DNA of 64,000 bases from Hedera helix (taxonomy: Eukaryota > Streptophyta > Magnoliopsida > Apiales > Araliaceae). The first letter of the stretch is position 1; every line of letters begins with the position of its first letter. The translations under genes were made by a program, and so were the position numbers. The notes below the pieces were generated by a model. The model did no database searches. It worked only from the letters and a program-made list of their open reading frames with translations, and was not told the origin of the DNA. Location of the stretch: contig OX359265.1 in the NCBI GenBank assembly GCA_947179155.2, positions 4,759,501-4,823,500 on the forward strand. Direction: 5' to 3'. Shown one piece after another: positions 12,773 to 25,655 of the stretch.

Positions 12773-13028
12773 TACTCTCTTTATTTTAAATTATAAGATA
12801 ATTTTGAAAAGTCAAGTTCAAATATTTTTAAATTCAGAATTAATATGAATTTATTTAGTTTATGTCAATATAATTATAAATATTATAAACTAGCTAAAAA
12901 TAGTACTAGATATAAGACTTATTATTTTTAAAAAATTAAATGAATCATGTCAATTTTAAAATTTAAAATATTTTAAGTTAATTTTTAAAAAATTAATAAT
13001 GTTCTTATAATTTATAACGGAAGGAGTA
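12773..13028. mobile_element. Stowaway-like MITE (mariner type)
   Basis: Inverted ends TACTCTCTTTATTTTAAATT and, on the other strand from the right, TACTCCTTCCGTTATAAATT enclose AT-rich DNA. The ends resemble the CTCCCTCCGT-type termini of plant Stowaway MITEs, which insert at TA. A diverged counterpart exists in copy 2 at about 19002-19207, so the insertion predates the tandem duplication. Confidence 0.65.
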
Positions 13029-13720
13029 TCATTTTTTTCCGTTACTGAAATGTTATTTCCACATTTATTAATAAAAGGGTCACATTTATGAATAAAAGGG
13101 TTCATATTGACCCGAAAAAGTTTAATTGGTAAGATTATACATGAAAAATTATGTGTAAAATAGGTTGGAGAAAATTGATTATTTTTATTGGTGCACTAGA
13201 CCGTAAATGACAAAATGACTTCATGAATGTAAAAGAAATAAGAAGTTTCTTTTTAAGAAACATACAAGTATATACCAAAAATATAACACTTTTTTTTTTA
13301 TTACGTAGGAGAGCACTATTTTCACACGATATTTTGATATTTTCATTATTTTTATATAAAGATGAAACTTACTTTCTTCTCATGTCTAAAAAAAAATTTA
13401 TATAAAAATATTAAAAATATATTTAAAAATGTCAGTTGTCTTGTATGTAATGTCCGGAATAAATTAAGAAGTATGAAGTGAAATTAGAACTCTCAATAGT
13501 CAATATGGCTACGTTGCATAGAACCTAGATGATATGAACACTGAATGGGATCCTCTAGAATTTTCATCGGTCACCTCGATAAATAAGTCAATTAAGAGAT
13601 GAGATCCTCGACAGACAAAATATAAATCAATGAAAATAAATGTTTTTGACCAAAAGGTAGTTAGAGAATAGAGAGATTCACTGGAGCTAGATGACTGCGA
13701 CTGTGGAATAGGTGAAAATA

Positions 13721-14775
13721 AATCTTCTGATTTGAAAATTGTTGGAGTCCCCATAACTGAGAAGTATATATATACTTGTATATATATATATATGATAGCT
13801 CCATAATAATTATATTAAATAATTTGATTATCCTAATTAATTTTTCATGAACAAATTAATTAAATTTTGTGGAATTTTAAATGAAATCTAATTTAATTAT
13901 CATAATATCTGTTAGGAAGAAAGTAATGCTAATGTCTAATTAGCCCCTGGTTATTTTTTGTGTAAAAGATAGTTAATTTTTTAATCCAAACTATCTATCA
14001 TAATTACCATCCTCCTTTTATAGGGTGAGTATTTGGTTCTAATTGAACTAAATTGTTATTCGGTTATAACTAAATATCGAATAAAAACTGAACAAGTATC
14101 TTAAAATATATACTAACCGAATAACCGAAACCTGAATAATCGAATTATACTATTCAATTATTCAATATATAATAAAAATATGAAACTATTTTTACCAAAT
14201 AAAAAATTTCATTTCAAATTTCATACTAGAGTTTTCAAACAATATTTAATCACAATCTACAACCATAATAATTCATAAACTAGTTTAATAAATTTTAATT
14301 AACAATACATAAGTACATAATTCATAGGACAAAATCTATCAAAGTTTAATTAAAAATAATATTTTTAAAAAAAATTAATTCTGTTAATCGGTTACATAAA
14401 TAGTCTCATTTTTATACCCCAAAATGAAATCGAATATCAAATTATAAAACAATTATAACCGAATAACTAAAATAATTTAGTTAAAAAAGTACGATTTAAC
14501 TTAGTTGTTCGATTTTATCCGTTTTTTATTCAATTCTATGTTCTTTTGTACTAACTTGCACTATCATTACATTTTCAATGAAATTATCTCATTTTGCTTT
14601 CACTTTTTATTACCATCAAGGAGTTCTTACATTCTTTAAGGTAACAATTCCTTATTAATCATTACCTTTGTCTATGATTGAGTATAACTATTCATATATC
14701 AAGTACATGATTTGCATGACAAATTAAATTGTATTTACCAATAAAAAAGGGTGCATATTTAATTCCAAACTGGAG
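13721..14775. other. ~1.05 kb present only in copy 1
   Basis: Copy 2 runs from 'ggtgaaaata' straight into 'ataaccatagtggattttcgg' (about 19938-19965), whereas copy 1 has about 1 kb more here. The part at about 14024-14545 has 'gggtgagtatttggttctaa' at the left and many 'cgaataac' motifs, like the ends of a degraded hAT-type MITE, but the right terminus is not recognisable. It could be an insertion in copy 1 or a deletion in copy 2. Confidence 0.5.
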
Positions 14776-15149
14776 AAAAATAATAACCATATTAGATTTT
14801 CGGTGTGTTAATTCATATACTAGATTCGTTTATCATATCCATTCATATAGAAAAGTATGAGAAATAACAAGAAAGAAAAACTTATTCATAAATATATATA
14901 TAAAGATTAAAGATACTAAATAAAATTCCTGAGCACAAAATTGGTTTTATTTATTATTTTTATAATAAGCCTATATGAAATAAAAGTAAATATAGATTGA
15001 TAGTTTATATATTAAAAAATTCATACATATAAAGAATATTTAACGTATAATTGCATGCTTTCTTGATATCTCGATGTGAAGGATTTGTTACACATGTACC
15101 GTACAATTTTTGCAAGAATTAGGGTTTACAAGTTTGACAATAGTAATTA

Positions 15150-15504
15150 GATACAAACAAAATTAATACAAGATGTGCTAGACAAGATACTAAACTTTCT
15201 TGTTAAAACCCTACGCTCGAAGAACCGAAAAAATACGAGCACAATACACCAATATAATGCAAAAAGAAGAATGCTGTTGCGTTGTAAAATTGATCGACCA
15301 CTACATTTTTATTTTCTCTTCAATGGTGACATGATCATTACTCTCCACTAATACAAGACGTATGTCACACAAGATACTAAACTTCCTTGGTAAAACCCTA
15401 TGTCGAAAGAATTGAAAAAATACAAACACGATACACTAACAGATAAAAGACTATTGTCGTATTATAAAACTGATCAATCATTACATTTTCATTTTCTCTT
15501 CGAT
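15150..15504. repeat. Two ~185-bp direct repeats
   Basis: The sequence 'agatactaaacttyctt..taaaaccctay' through 'ttttctcttcRatRgt' occurs twice in a row here (starts near 15182 and 15370) and again twice in copy 2 (about 20350-20660, more degraded). The small duplication thus existed before the large one. Confidence 0.7.
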
Positions 15505-15782
15505 CAGGGCCGGTCCTGAGAGTTTAGAGACCCTGTGCAAAAAAAAAAATAGGGGCCCTCTCTCGCATATAATTTTTTTTTTATGAACACTAATATATAA
15601 AGCACAATTTATATCAAAATTCATCATTAATTAAAATAACAATATCTTCTTTTTAAAGTATACATATACACAAAAAAATTTCGTATTTTAGTAAAAAAAA
15701 AAAAAAAAAAAAAATTGTGGGCCTTCTAAATTTGGGGGCCCTGAGCGGTCGCCCCTTCGGCACCCCCTCAGGGCCGGCCCTG
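15505..15782. mobile_element. hAT-type MITE, 278 bp, TSD TCTTCGAT
   Basis: Terminal inverted repeats CAGGGCCGGTCCTGAG and, from the right end on the other strand, CAGGGCCGGCCCTGAG. A perfect 8-bp TSD TCTTCGAT lies at 15497-15504 and 15783-15790. Copy 2 of the tandem duplication shows the empty site with a single TCTTCGAT at 20647-20654. The interior contains a poly-A run (about 15689-15712) and no coding region. Confidence 0.93.
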
Positions 15783-16317
15783 TCTTCGATAGTAACATGA
15801 TCGTTACTGTCCATTGAGAAATTTTTTTTAAATTTGGGAATACATATTTAAATGTCTATGGAAGAAGAAAGAATGATTCAATAATGGTAGTGGTTAGACA
15901 AGTTGGGTATAAATAATTGGTTACCAGTTACACCCTTATCCTCATGAGGCCATTTTGAGACTTAATTAGAACTTGTATAAAGTACTAATGTAGGGTTCGG
16001 TTGATTGAATGAAATTTTGTTGTAATGTAATAGTAGTTTAATATATATATATATATATAAAATAAATGAACTAAACAAAAACAACTCATTACGACACGGA
16101 ACTCTAACATTTGTTCGACGCAAACCAAACGTTATCTACAAACTTTGACGGTATTTCACAAAACCAACATAAATTGGGGGTTAACGCAAAGCGGGGACTG
16201 CTGTCTGTCTTATGCGCAGACGAATGAAAAAAGAGAAAGAGAAAGGGTGTCATGTCATCCCATCCATATACAAGTAATCCAAGCGGGGGCTCCACTTACA
16301 GTACTGCTGCCTTATGC

Positions 16318-16491
16318 AGAAAAAATTATTCACTAATTTTGGGTTACTTATATGTGATATTTTAAGTTAATTATATTTTTTATTTTAATAATAATTTTTT
16401 ATTTATAATTATAAATTTATTAAAATAAAAAAATATAATTTATTTAAAATTTTAAATGTCGGTATCCCAAAATTATTAAATAATTATTCTA
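16318..16491. mobile_element. 174-bp MITE specific to copy 2
   Basis: The ends are inverted: AGAAAAAATTATTCACTAAT on the left and AGAATAATTATTTAATAATT from the right, both continuing to TTTTGGG. Direct repeat TATGC flanks it (16313-16317 and 16492-16496). In copy 1 the two sides are contiguous (7980-7990), so this insertion followed the duplication. The superfamily is unclear. Confidence 0.7.
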
Positions 16492-18163
16492 TGCGCAGAC
16501 TGGTGAAGAAGGTAGAAGGACAACGAGAAAGGGCGTCATTGTCAACCGACTCAACCCCATATATATGCCAAAGTTTGACAAAATTGAAGATATCCCTCGA
16601 AAAATGACTTAATTACAAATTTGCCACGTTTAAAGTAATCAAATAAAAAGATAAAGTATAAATTTAATTTTTATTTTACTCTTGTATTGTTAGTTTTTAG
16701 ATTTGTGAAGAGAGAGTAAATTAAATTGAGATATATTGCTTTATTATTAAGTTATATATATAATACGTCTAAAAGTAAATTAAGGATTAAAATTTATTTT
16801 TTTCACTTAAATTGAATCCTAATTTATAATTGTATTATTGAACTAATTTTTTTTACAATCTTATTATTGAACTGAAAGACATGTCTCATCATCAGTCAGT
16901 TAAATTTTAATAGTTATGGATGAAAAATTTAAATTTTGTAAAAATATTCCGGTTCAGTGATAAGATTATATAAAAAAAAATCAATTCAATTAATATATGT
17001 AAATTGAGGTTTAGTTCGGTAGGAAAAAAGTGAGTAAACTCAATAAATTAGTTAATGTAAAAAAAATTATAGTTGACTTGTATATTTTAAACATATTTTT
17101 GAGGATAATTTTTCTTGTCACTTAAATCATTTTTTTGAGGATGGAAAAAAAATAGTAATTTTCAATTCATATGATACATTTTATAGATTTTTGTCAACAG
17201 CTATGTAACAACATTTTAAAACACTGCACATACTATTGGAATTTAGGTATTAAAAAATTGAAATAAATTTAATTGAGTCAAATTTAATAGTCACTCATTT
17301 TCTTAAAATTATATTAGCAGCTTAATTCTTAATTATCTTCCTATTTTATTAAAAGAAACGAAGAATTTTATCTCTTCTTGAAGTTGGGAAACAATTTAAC
17401 TTATTACAATAAAAGTTATAGATCAAATACAAATAGGAAAAACCTGTTTAGGGAGTATATATGTGATGTGTGTGTTATATATGTAAAACAATTTTCTTAA
17501 CTATTTTTTTTATTTTAAATTATAAAATCGTTATTAATTTTTAAAAATAAATTAATATTTTTAAATTTAAAATGAGATAATTTATTAAAATAAAGATATA
17601 ATAAATAATATTTTTTAAATAATTTATAGTATTCATTTTAAAAATAAATTATATAAAGGTAATCTATTGTTTTACTCCATTCAACAATGTTATGATATAT
17701 AAGCATGCAATTTAGGAGGAAACCAAAGATTTCAAATCCATTATGATAAATTATTTTTACTATGGTATATAATAATTATATCTGTTAAGTATTGTAATTT
17801 AAATTCCTTAATTTTTTCCTAAATTTACTCACATGAGATATTAGTACCATGGATGTAACATAGACAACCTTTATATAATTTATTTTCATTTGTTATTGTA
17901 TTGACTAAAGCAAAAAATACATGTCAATTTTAAATTAATAATATTTTAAAATAACTTAAAAAATCTATAATAATTTTATATTTTAAAACAGGAAAAAAAA
18001 TACTAACAATTTGGTGGAAATATAATAAATTCATTAATTGTTACGTACTCGGTAAGTCGGTATATGTTTCCTCCATCCAAGCACTAGCTAAACTTCGTGA
18101 TGTAGATGTATTCGTCGATCTAAATAATTATTAACTTAATTTAAACAAGATATTGGGATTTAA

Positions 18164-18565
18164 TGACGCAGCTAAATATAATTAAATTATAATATTTTAA
18201 TATAAATATAATTTATAAATTTAAACGTATTAACAAGAACATAAAATAAAATTTTAAATTCACAATAAAAATTAGAACTCACAAAAAAAAAAAAATATTA
18301 GTTAATAAAAAATCGTTTATGTTACCAAACGCTAATAATATATTTATAGTAAAAAACTATTTTTTAATGACTAATTGAAAAAAAATAATTAAATTCTAAA
18401 TTAAATAAAATTATTAAAATTAAAATCCAAAATATAAACGAGCTAAATATAAATTTAAACTACTAATTTATTTAAATAATAAATTAAAATATATTAAAAA
18501 AATTAAAATTACATGAAAAATAAATTATATGAGAATTCGAATATTTTTTATTGTTTTCAACCGCA
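18164..18565 (-). mobile_element. Single LTR-like repeat in copy 2
   Basis: Counterpart of the two LTR-like repeats at 9411-9814 and 11896-12319 of copy 1. Flanking DNA on both sides matches the outer flanks of the copy 1 block, so copy 2 holds one repeat and no interior: the arrangement expected of a solo LTR formed by recombination after the duplication. Borders are approximate. Confidence 0.55.
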
Positions 18566-20989
18566 TCATTTGTTGAAATATAATTGAGACCTTTCATGTT
18601 ATATCGCAATCAAAATATATTAAAAGCAATAATGCAGGCTTGGAATTAGAATTCTTATCATACTTGGAGAGGGTTTCTTTCTTATTTACTTTCTCCAAAA
18701 AAAATTTAATAGTATCGTACAACTAAATTTTCATTACAACCATATAACTGTATATATTGTGAATTAAATAAGTAAATATTTTCTTAAAATTACGAGATGC
18801 ATGATTGTCTTAGTTGGATACAAAATGATGTCATGCGGATATAAATATGAAGAAAAAAATGTGTAAGACTATCAAGTTGTTCAATATACATTTATTGTCC
18901 AAGGAAATGACCTTTTTAAAAAGTAATTATGTTTTGTGGATATTTATTAATAAGGAGTTGTTATTTTAACAAGGATGCGGGACCTATATAGTCTTGTGAA
19001 ATACTTTATTCGTTTCAAATTTTAAGATAATTTTAAATATTTTTAAATACAAAATTAATATGAATTCATTTAGTTTATATCAATATAATTATAAATATTA
19101 TAAACTAACTAAAAGTAATACTAGACAATTTTAAATTTAAAAATATTTTAAATTAATTTTAAAAAAATTATTAATAATCTTATAATTTAAAACAGAAGAA
19201 GTATTATTTTTTTTCCATTACTAAAATATTATTTCCACATTTATGAATACAAGGGTCACATTTATGAATAAAATGGTTCATATTAACTTGAAAAAGTTTA
19301 ATTGGTAAGATTATACATGAAAAATTATGTGTAAAATAGGTCGGAGAAAAGGGATTATTTTTATTGGTGCCCTAGACCGTAAATAACAAAAAATGACTTC
19401 ATGAATGTAAAATAAATAAGAAGTTTCTTTTTAAGAAACATATAAGTATATACCAAAAGTATAACATTTTTACGTAGGAGAACACTATTTTTATATAATT
19501 TTTTGATATTTTTATTATTTTTACATAAAAATGAAATTCACTTTTAACTGGAATTTTTAAATATATTTTTTATATTTTCATTATTTTTACATAAAAATAA
19601 AATTCACTTTTTTTTATATCTAAAAAAATTATATAAAAATATCAAAAATATATTTAAAAATACCAGTTCCCTTGTATGTATTGTCTGGATTAAATTAAGA
19701 AGTATGAAGTGAAATTATAACTCTCAATAGTCCAATATGGCTACATTGCATAGAACCTAGATGATATGAAAAGTGGATGGGATCCTCTAGATTTTTCATG
19801 GGTCACCTCGATAAATAAGTCAATTAAGAGATGAGATCCTCGACAGACAAAATATAAATCAATGAAAATAAATGTTTTTGACCAAAAGGTAGTTAGAGAA
19901 AAGAGAGATTCACTGGAGATGACTGCGACTGTGGAATTGGTGAAAATAATAACCATAGTGGATTTTCGGTGCGTTAATTCATATATTAGATTCGTTTATT
20001 ATATTATCCAAGTGCCATATCCATTCATAAAGAAAAGTAAGAGAAATAACAAGAAAGAAAAACTTATTCATATATATATTTATTTAAAAGAAGATTAAAG
20101 ATACTAAACAAAATTCCCAAGCACAAAATTGGTTTTATTTATTATTTTTATAATAAGCCTTTATGAAATAAAAATAAATATAGATTGATAGTGTATATAT
20201 TAAAAAATTCATACATGTAAAGAATATTTAACGTATAACTGCATGTTTTCTCAATATCGACGTGAAGGGTTTGTTACTCATGCACCGTACAATTTTTTGC
20301 AAGAATTAGGGTTTACAAGTTCGACTATAGTAATTAGATACAAACAAAATTAATATGCTAGAAGAATTGAAAAATTACGAACGCGATACACCAATATAAT
20401 GCAAAAAAGAAGAATATCATCGTGTCGTAAAATTGATTGACCAATATATTTTTATTTTCTCTTCAATAGTAACATGATCATTACTCTCCATTAATACAAG
20501 ACGTATATCCGATAAGATACTAAATTTTCTTGATAAAATCCTATGTCGAAAGAACTAAAAAAATAAAAACACCATACGCCAATACGGTACAGATAGAAGA
20601 GTATCGTCGCGTTGTAAAACCGATCAACCGCTATATTTTCATTTTCTCTTCGATGGTAACATGATCATTACTCCCCATTTTGAGAAAGCTTTTAAATTTG
20701 GGAATATATATTTAAATATCTATGGAAGAAGAAAGAATGATTCAATAATGGTAGTGGTCAGACAAGTTGGGTATAAATAATTGGTTACAAGTTACACCCT
20801 TATCCTCGTGAGGCCATTTTGAGACAAAATTAGAACTTGTATAAAATTTACCATTTCTCTTCTAGTACAAAAAATGGAGATAAGAAGGATAAAATTGTAA
20901 AAGGGGAGGAGGGGACTGACTACTTTCATGTTTGAGTTCAAATAAGTTGAGGCATTCACAATACTCACATAAAGAGAAAGAAGGCAAAA

Positions 20990-21434
20990 TTTCCCCGCCA
21001 GCTGTTAGCCGTTTCGCGACTCTGTTAAGAGAAGGAAGAGAGAGACAGACAGAGCTTCTCCTTCTCTTCTCTTGATTTCTTTCCCCTTGACCAATTCATT
21101 TCCCTTCCTTTTCTTTCAAACCCTAATTCCAATTCAGTTCTTTTTTGGCTTCATAGAGCTGGTAAAACCCCGAATTTTGCTGATCTCAGTGTCGATCTGG
21201 AGGAGATTTTCGCATCTGGAGCAAACCAAATTCTGTAAGTGAATCTGATTCTGATTTTTTAAGAGATATGTATCTATATATGTACATACATTGCATGTGC
21301 TTTAATTGTTTGTGTTCTTTTAATTTTTGGTGTTTTTCTACTCTGTTATGGATCGATTCGGTAACGTGGTTTATAGAATTTTTTTTATTGGTTTTGTTTT
21401 AGATTCTGTGATCGTTTGATCGTGTTGGGGTTTA
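20990..21434 (+). promoter_or_regulatory. 5' leader of the proton pump-interactor gene, with an intron
   Basis: A CT-rich leader starts near 21000 (the exact start is not visible). A probable leader intron runs from 21235 (donor ttct|GTAAGTG) to 21402 (acceptor gttttgttttAG). The first leader exon has no ATG. The upstream flank ends at the junction of the tandem duplication near 20845. Confidence 0.6.
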
Positions 21435-24400
21435 ATGATGGCTGCTACTGAAGCTGATACTGGTGAGATAGATGTGAGTTCACATCAGGATCTGATCAAA
21501 GTCGGTGCAGATTGTAACGGAGCAAAGCTTGATGTTGTTGATGAAAAGGGCAATGTGCGTGATGATTCTGATGGTTCGTATATTTTTCTGAGTGATACTG
21601 GTGAGGTAAGTACTGATTATCCAATTTCTGTTCAGAATTGTAATGCAGAGTCCAATCATATGTTGGATTCTATGGTGGACAATGTTGTAGAGGTTCAATT
21701 TGGGGGAGTGGTTGTTGAAGATGGGGGAAATGGTCAATCTTTGGCGGTGGAAGAGAATCATTGTGTTTTGTCGGTGATAGAGAAAGTACCCAATGGGGAA
21801 GTTGTCGACCTTGTAACGACTGACCCAAATGGAATGGCTGTTGAGGAAAATAAGAATGGTCAGGTTGATTGTGAGGTAGAAGTTGAGGATCAAGTTGAGT
21901 CGGAATCTGCTCTTAACCCAAAAGATAACCAAGAATCTCAGATTACAATTAAGACTGACACCAACAGAGAATTGGGAGAGAGCCTCGAGTCTGTAATTGT
22001 GCTCGTGGAGGACGGTAATAAGAGTGTAAAGGCCGTGGAGAAAAATAATCTAGATGCAAGTGCAGAGTTTGGAGAGATACAGGAATCATTAATTAAGTCA
22101 CCAGTGGTTAGTGATTTCTCCCATAAGGATGTAAAATTAGTGGAGCAAAATAATCTAGACTCAACTGTGCAGTTGAAGGAGATCCCGGAGTCGAACGTTA
22201 TGTTACTGGAAGATGGTGATTTCTTTGCTAAGAGTTTAAATCCAACGGATCAAAATAATCTAGTGTCAAATGGAGAATTGGGAGAGAGCCGGGAGTCGGT
22301 AATTAAGTCACTAGAGGCTGGTGAATTGTCTGATAAGAGTGTAAAGCCTGAGGAGCAAAATAATCTGGACTCAACTTCAGAGTTAGGAGAGAGTAAGAAT
22401 TCCCAAAATGTCGTTTTGGGGGCAGTTGGATGTGAACTGCAAGATGTTGAGACTGATGTTGGGGAGGGGAAGTCTAAGGAGCAATCGGAGCCGGAGCCGG
22501 AGTCGGTTAAAGAAGTAGAAGAAAGTTTGGATTCTGAAATCAGGATTACAAGATCTGTTGATTCTGTGTCTCATCGAGTCGATGACGAGGAGAAGCTTAA
22601 AAGAATGACAGATTTTGGCATAGATGTAGATGTAGCAGTAAAATTGGCTAATGAGACTGATGCACCTGTCGAAAAAGGAATTGTCTGTGAGCCTGACATG
22701 GTTGACAATAAAGTTTCAAGCGACAAAGAACTTAGTGAATGCATTGATGAAAGCCAAAGGGCCATCGAATTAATTGCGACTCCCGCAATTGCTGCAAGCC
22801 TGCCTTCTCCGGCTGTTTGCGTGATATCTGAAAACAAGATAGTGAAAGTGCCTATTGAATGTGGTGGAAGCATCACTGCTGGTCCAGTAGTAGAACAAGA
22901 ACTTGCGATTGCTGACAGCAATTCTCATAGTGTTTTGATACAGGGGAATGAAGGAGCAAACTTAGGGAATGAAACCAGGAAGCCTCAGGATGCAAAGACT
23001 ACCTGCAATCCTGACTTGGATGGAAATAAAGTTGCACAAACCGAAGAACAATGTGAATGCATTGATGAAAGTCAAAAAGCTGCAGAGCAGACTGGGAATC
23101 CCAAACATGCCGATAGCCGGCCTTCTCCTACCAGTTGTGTATTATTAGAAAATGAGATTGGGGATGTGCCGGATAAAAGTTGTGGAAGCCTCCTAGCCAG
23201 TCCTGGTGCTGGTTCAATATCAGTTCATGGACTAGTGGTTGTTGACAATGTTGGCAGTGGTCTAGTTCAGGGGCATGAGCAAGAAAAAGTAGTGCAGGAT
23301 ACTGATGGGCCACTGAAGTCTGAAACTGTCACTCTCTCCGTCTCAGATCAAAATAAGATTTCACAAAATGATGACCTTGATGAATGCATAGGTGGCTGCC
23401 CAAAATCCCCTGAACTGAATAGGAATCCCGAAATAGCTGAAAATGTCATTTCTGGTTGTATAATAACAGAAGGTAAGATTGGAGAACTGCCAGTTGAAAC
23501 TGATGGTAGCTTCCAATCTGGTTCCAATGGTGGTACAATAGTTGAACGAGAAATTGGGAGTGTGAATTCTCCAATAACAGTAAACTATGCAACTTGCATG
23601 ATAAATGACAGCAAGGTTGGCATGAAAGTTGAAAATCATGATTCTAAAAACATTGAGAGTGCACTGTTCTGTGTTGCTGACGGAACAAAACCAGAGATTG
23701 AAGTTGATAATGGCCTCCGTAGCATGTCAAGTAGCCCTTCTAATTGTGTGAGCTATGGGACTAAAATTGAATTTGGTTCTATTAATCCTGCAGAGATATT
23801 TTCTCTGTCCCATTGTGATGACATGCTTACGAAATCTCAAGTCTCAAATCGAGACACTGAATGTGTCTACAACCAGACTATCACCAATTATTTGGGTGCA
23901 GAAAATCACTTTATCGATTCAGTCCCGATTGGAAGTTGTGCTGATATAAAATCAGAATCTGATGGTCAAAACACTTCTGCCATAAGCAATCCAGATATGC
24001 CTGGTGAAGATGCTATTGCCCCTGGATCCGAGGGTTCTAATTGTGATGCTGTGGATGGAAATAATTTGGGTGCTGAGAATGTGACAAAGCCATTCCAATT
24101 CCTCATAAGATTTCCTAGATTTGATGATGAAAAACTTCGAGACCAGATTAGAGATGCTAAGCTATTAGTTGATGAGAAGACATGCCAGAGAGAGGCTATA
24201 CGAGCTGCAATTAAAATGAAAAGGGTAGGCACTCTTAATTAATGCTTTTATTGTATATTTTACTTAGTTTCATTTGATCACATGGATGCTCCTATGACCA
24301 GCCCTATATTCAAGCCCTTGACGATAAGTTTGAAGCTGCAAAATCAGAAAAGAGAGAGGCAATGAGGTCCGTTGAGCTAAAACGGCAGGAAATAGATTCT

Positions 24401-25606
24401 GTTCAAGTTGTGATTAATAGAGTGAAGAATGCAATTTCAGTTCAGGATATCAATATCAGAGTAAGCATTCAATCTCCTTTGTTATTTTTATTTTTTACCA
24501 TAGAAAAGTAGACTATATATACATCCAAAATATTTTCCTGACTTGAATCAAATTAACTATGATTACAAATTTAATTTAAGCAGATATACCATTTGGACCA
24601 CGTGATAGAACATGAAACCCTGCCTTTAAAAGAGGAAAAGCTTGTCATTCGTGAAATTAAGCAACTGAGGCAACTTCGAGATGAACTATCTTCTAATGTG
24701 GATAATCAGGATGAAGTTCAACAGGCTTTGGATCAGAGATACCATATTGAAGGGCGTCTAAAGGTATGTGTGACTCTGTCATGCATTTGTTCTCTATTCA
24801 AATTTTAACAGGCACTATACATGTTTCTCTCTAACCCATCATCTAATGTGAGAAAGTTGAGATTATAAAATAGTTTCAATTTCTTTCACAATCAATTTTT
24901 AGTTTGCCAATTATTATTTTCATGGCCTTTGAGGTTTCATTCAGAAAGTAAGGAAGTGTCCTTTAATGTTTTAGTGAACCATTCTTCTTTTATTATTTTT
25001 ACTATGTTCATCTACTGACTGGATTTTGTGGCACGTGTAGATTTTGAAGCAGGAACTAGATGGCCTCAAGGTCAAGGTTTCAAAAACTGCAAATGCTGTT
25101 TACTGGTCAGGAAAGAAATATGATGAAGAAAGTACAAAGCTAAGGGAATTGCATGCTCAATACAGAGCTGCCAATGGTATTCGCCAAGAAGCATTTGAAC
25201 ATTTCAGAGGTTTGAAGGGCCAATTATATGAGAAGGTTTGTTGTCAAATTGTGTGGTGTTTCTTACTTCCATGTTAAGAATTATGTATAATCCACCAATT
25301 TGAGGGGCAGCTCTTGTGGAGCTCCACTTACAGTACAGCTGCCCTCTCTCTATGCGGTTACTGCCTTGAAATTAAAAGATACATGGGAATTGGAGAGTTG
25401 GAATTTAGCTGAATGAGGACTAATCTAATTAGCCTACCTTTTTTTTTTACATATGACATCATAACATATTTCATTTGATTTTTTATTTAACAAAACTATT
25501 CACCAAATGGAAACAATATTTCATGATACCCCTGCAGTAAATTGCATGAACCAATCTTTGATTGTTTGAAGAAAATGATTTAAGATATCATGATAAGTTG
25601 GTATTA

Positions 25607-25655
<49 letters not shown>

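Larger units (their letters stand above)
3813..15974. repeat. Tandem duplication I, copy 1 (inflated to 12.2 kb)
   Basis: The first copy of a tandemly duplicated segment. It begins with GTATAAAGTACTAATGTAGG at 3813 and ends exactly where the same sequence begins again at 15975. The two copies match along their length: for example 8045-9390 pairs with 16560-18150, 12330-13715 with 18575-19945, and 14780-15960 with 19945-20835. Extra DNA in this copy consists of an insertion block at about 3970-7187 (holding a solo LTR), hAT-type elements at 7240-7971, 11021-11672 and 15505-15782, an LTR-flanked block at 9411-12319, and about 1.05 kb at 13721-14775. No genes are present. Confidence 0.85.
15975..20845. 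repeat. Tandem duplication I, copy 2 (~4.87 kb)
   Basis: Second copy of the tandem unit, nearly free of later insertions. It begins with the shared GTATAAAG and ends at 'gaacttgtataaaa' (about 20831-20845), after which sequence continues uniquely into the leader of the proton pump-interactor gene. No genes. Copy 2 has empty sites for two hAT-type elements and one extra 174-bp element of its own (16318-16491). GTATAAA at both junctions looks like the microhomology where the duplication joined. Confidence 0.85.

Noticed and set aside
20835..20850. TATA box of the PPI gene at GTATAAAATTTACC
   Set aside because: Position relative to the leader is uncertain and the same heptamer marks the duplication joint, so I do not claim it as a promoter.
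21480..23639. Long antisense frames inside the PPI first exon
   Set aside because: They are mirror frames of a repetitive coding exon, have no recognisable motif, and the plus-strand gene explains the sequence.
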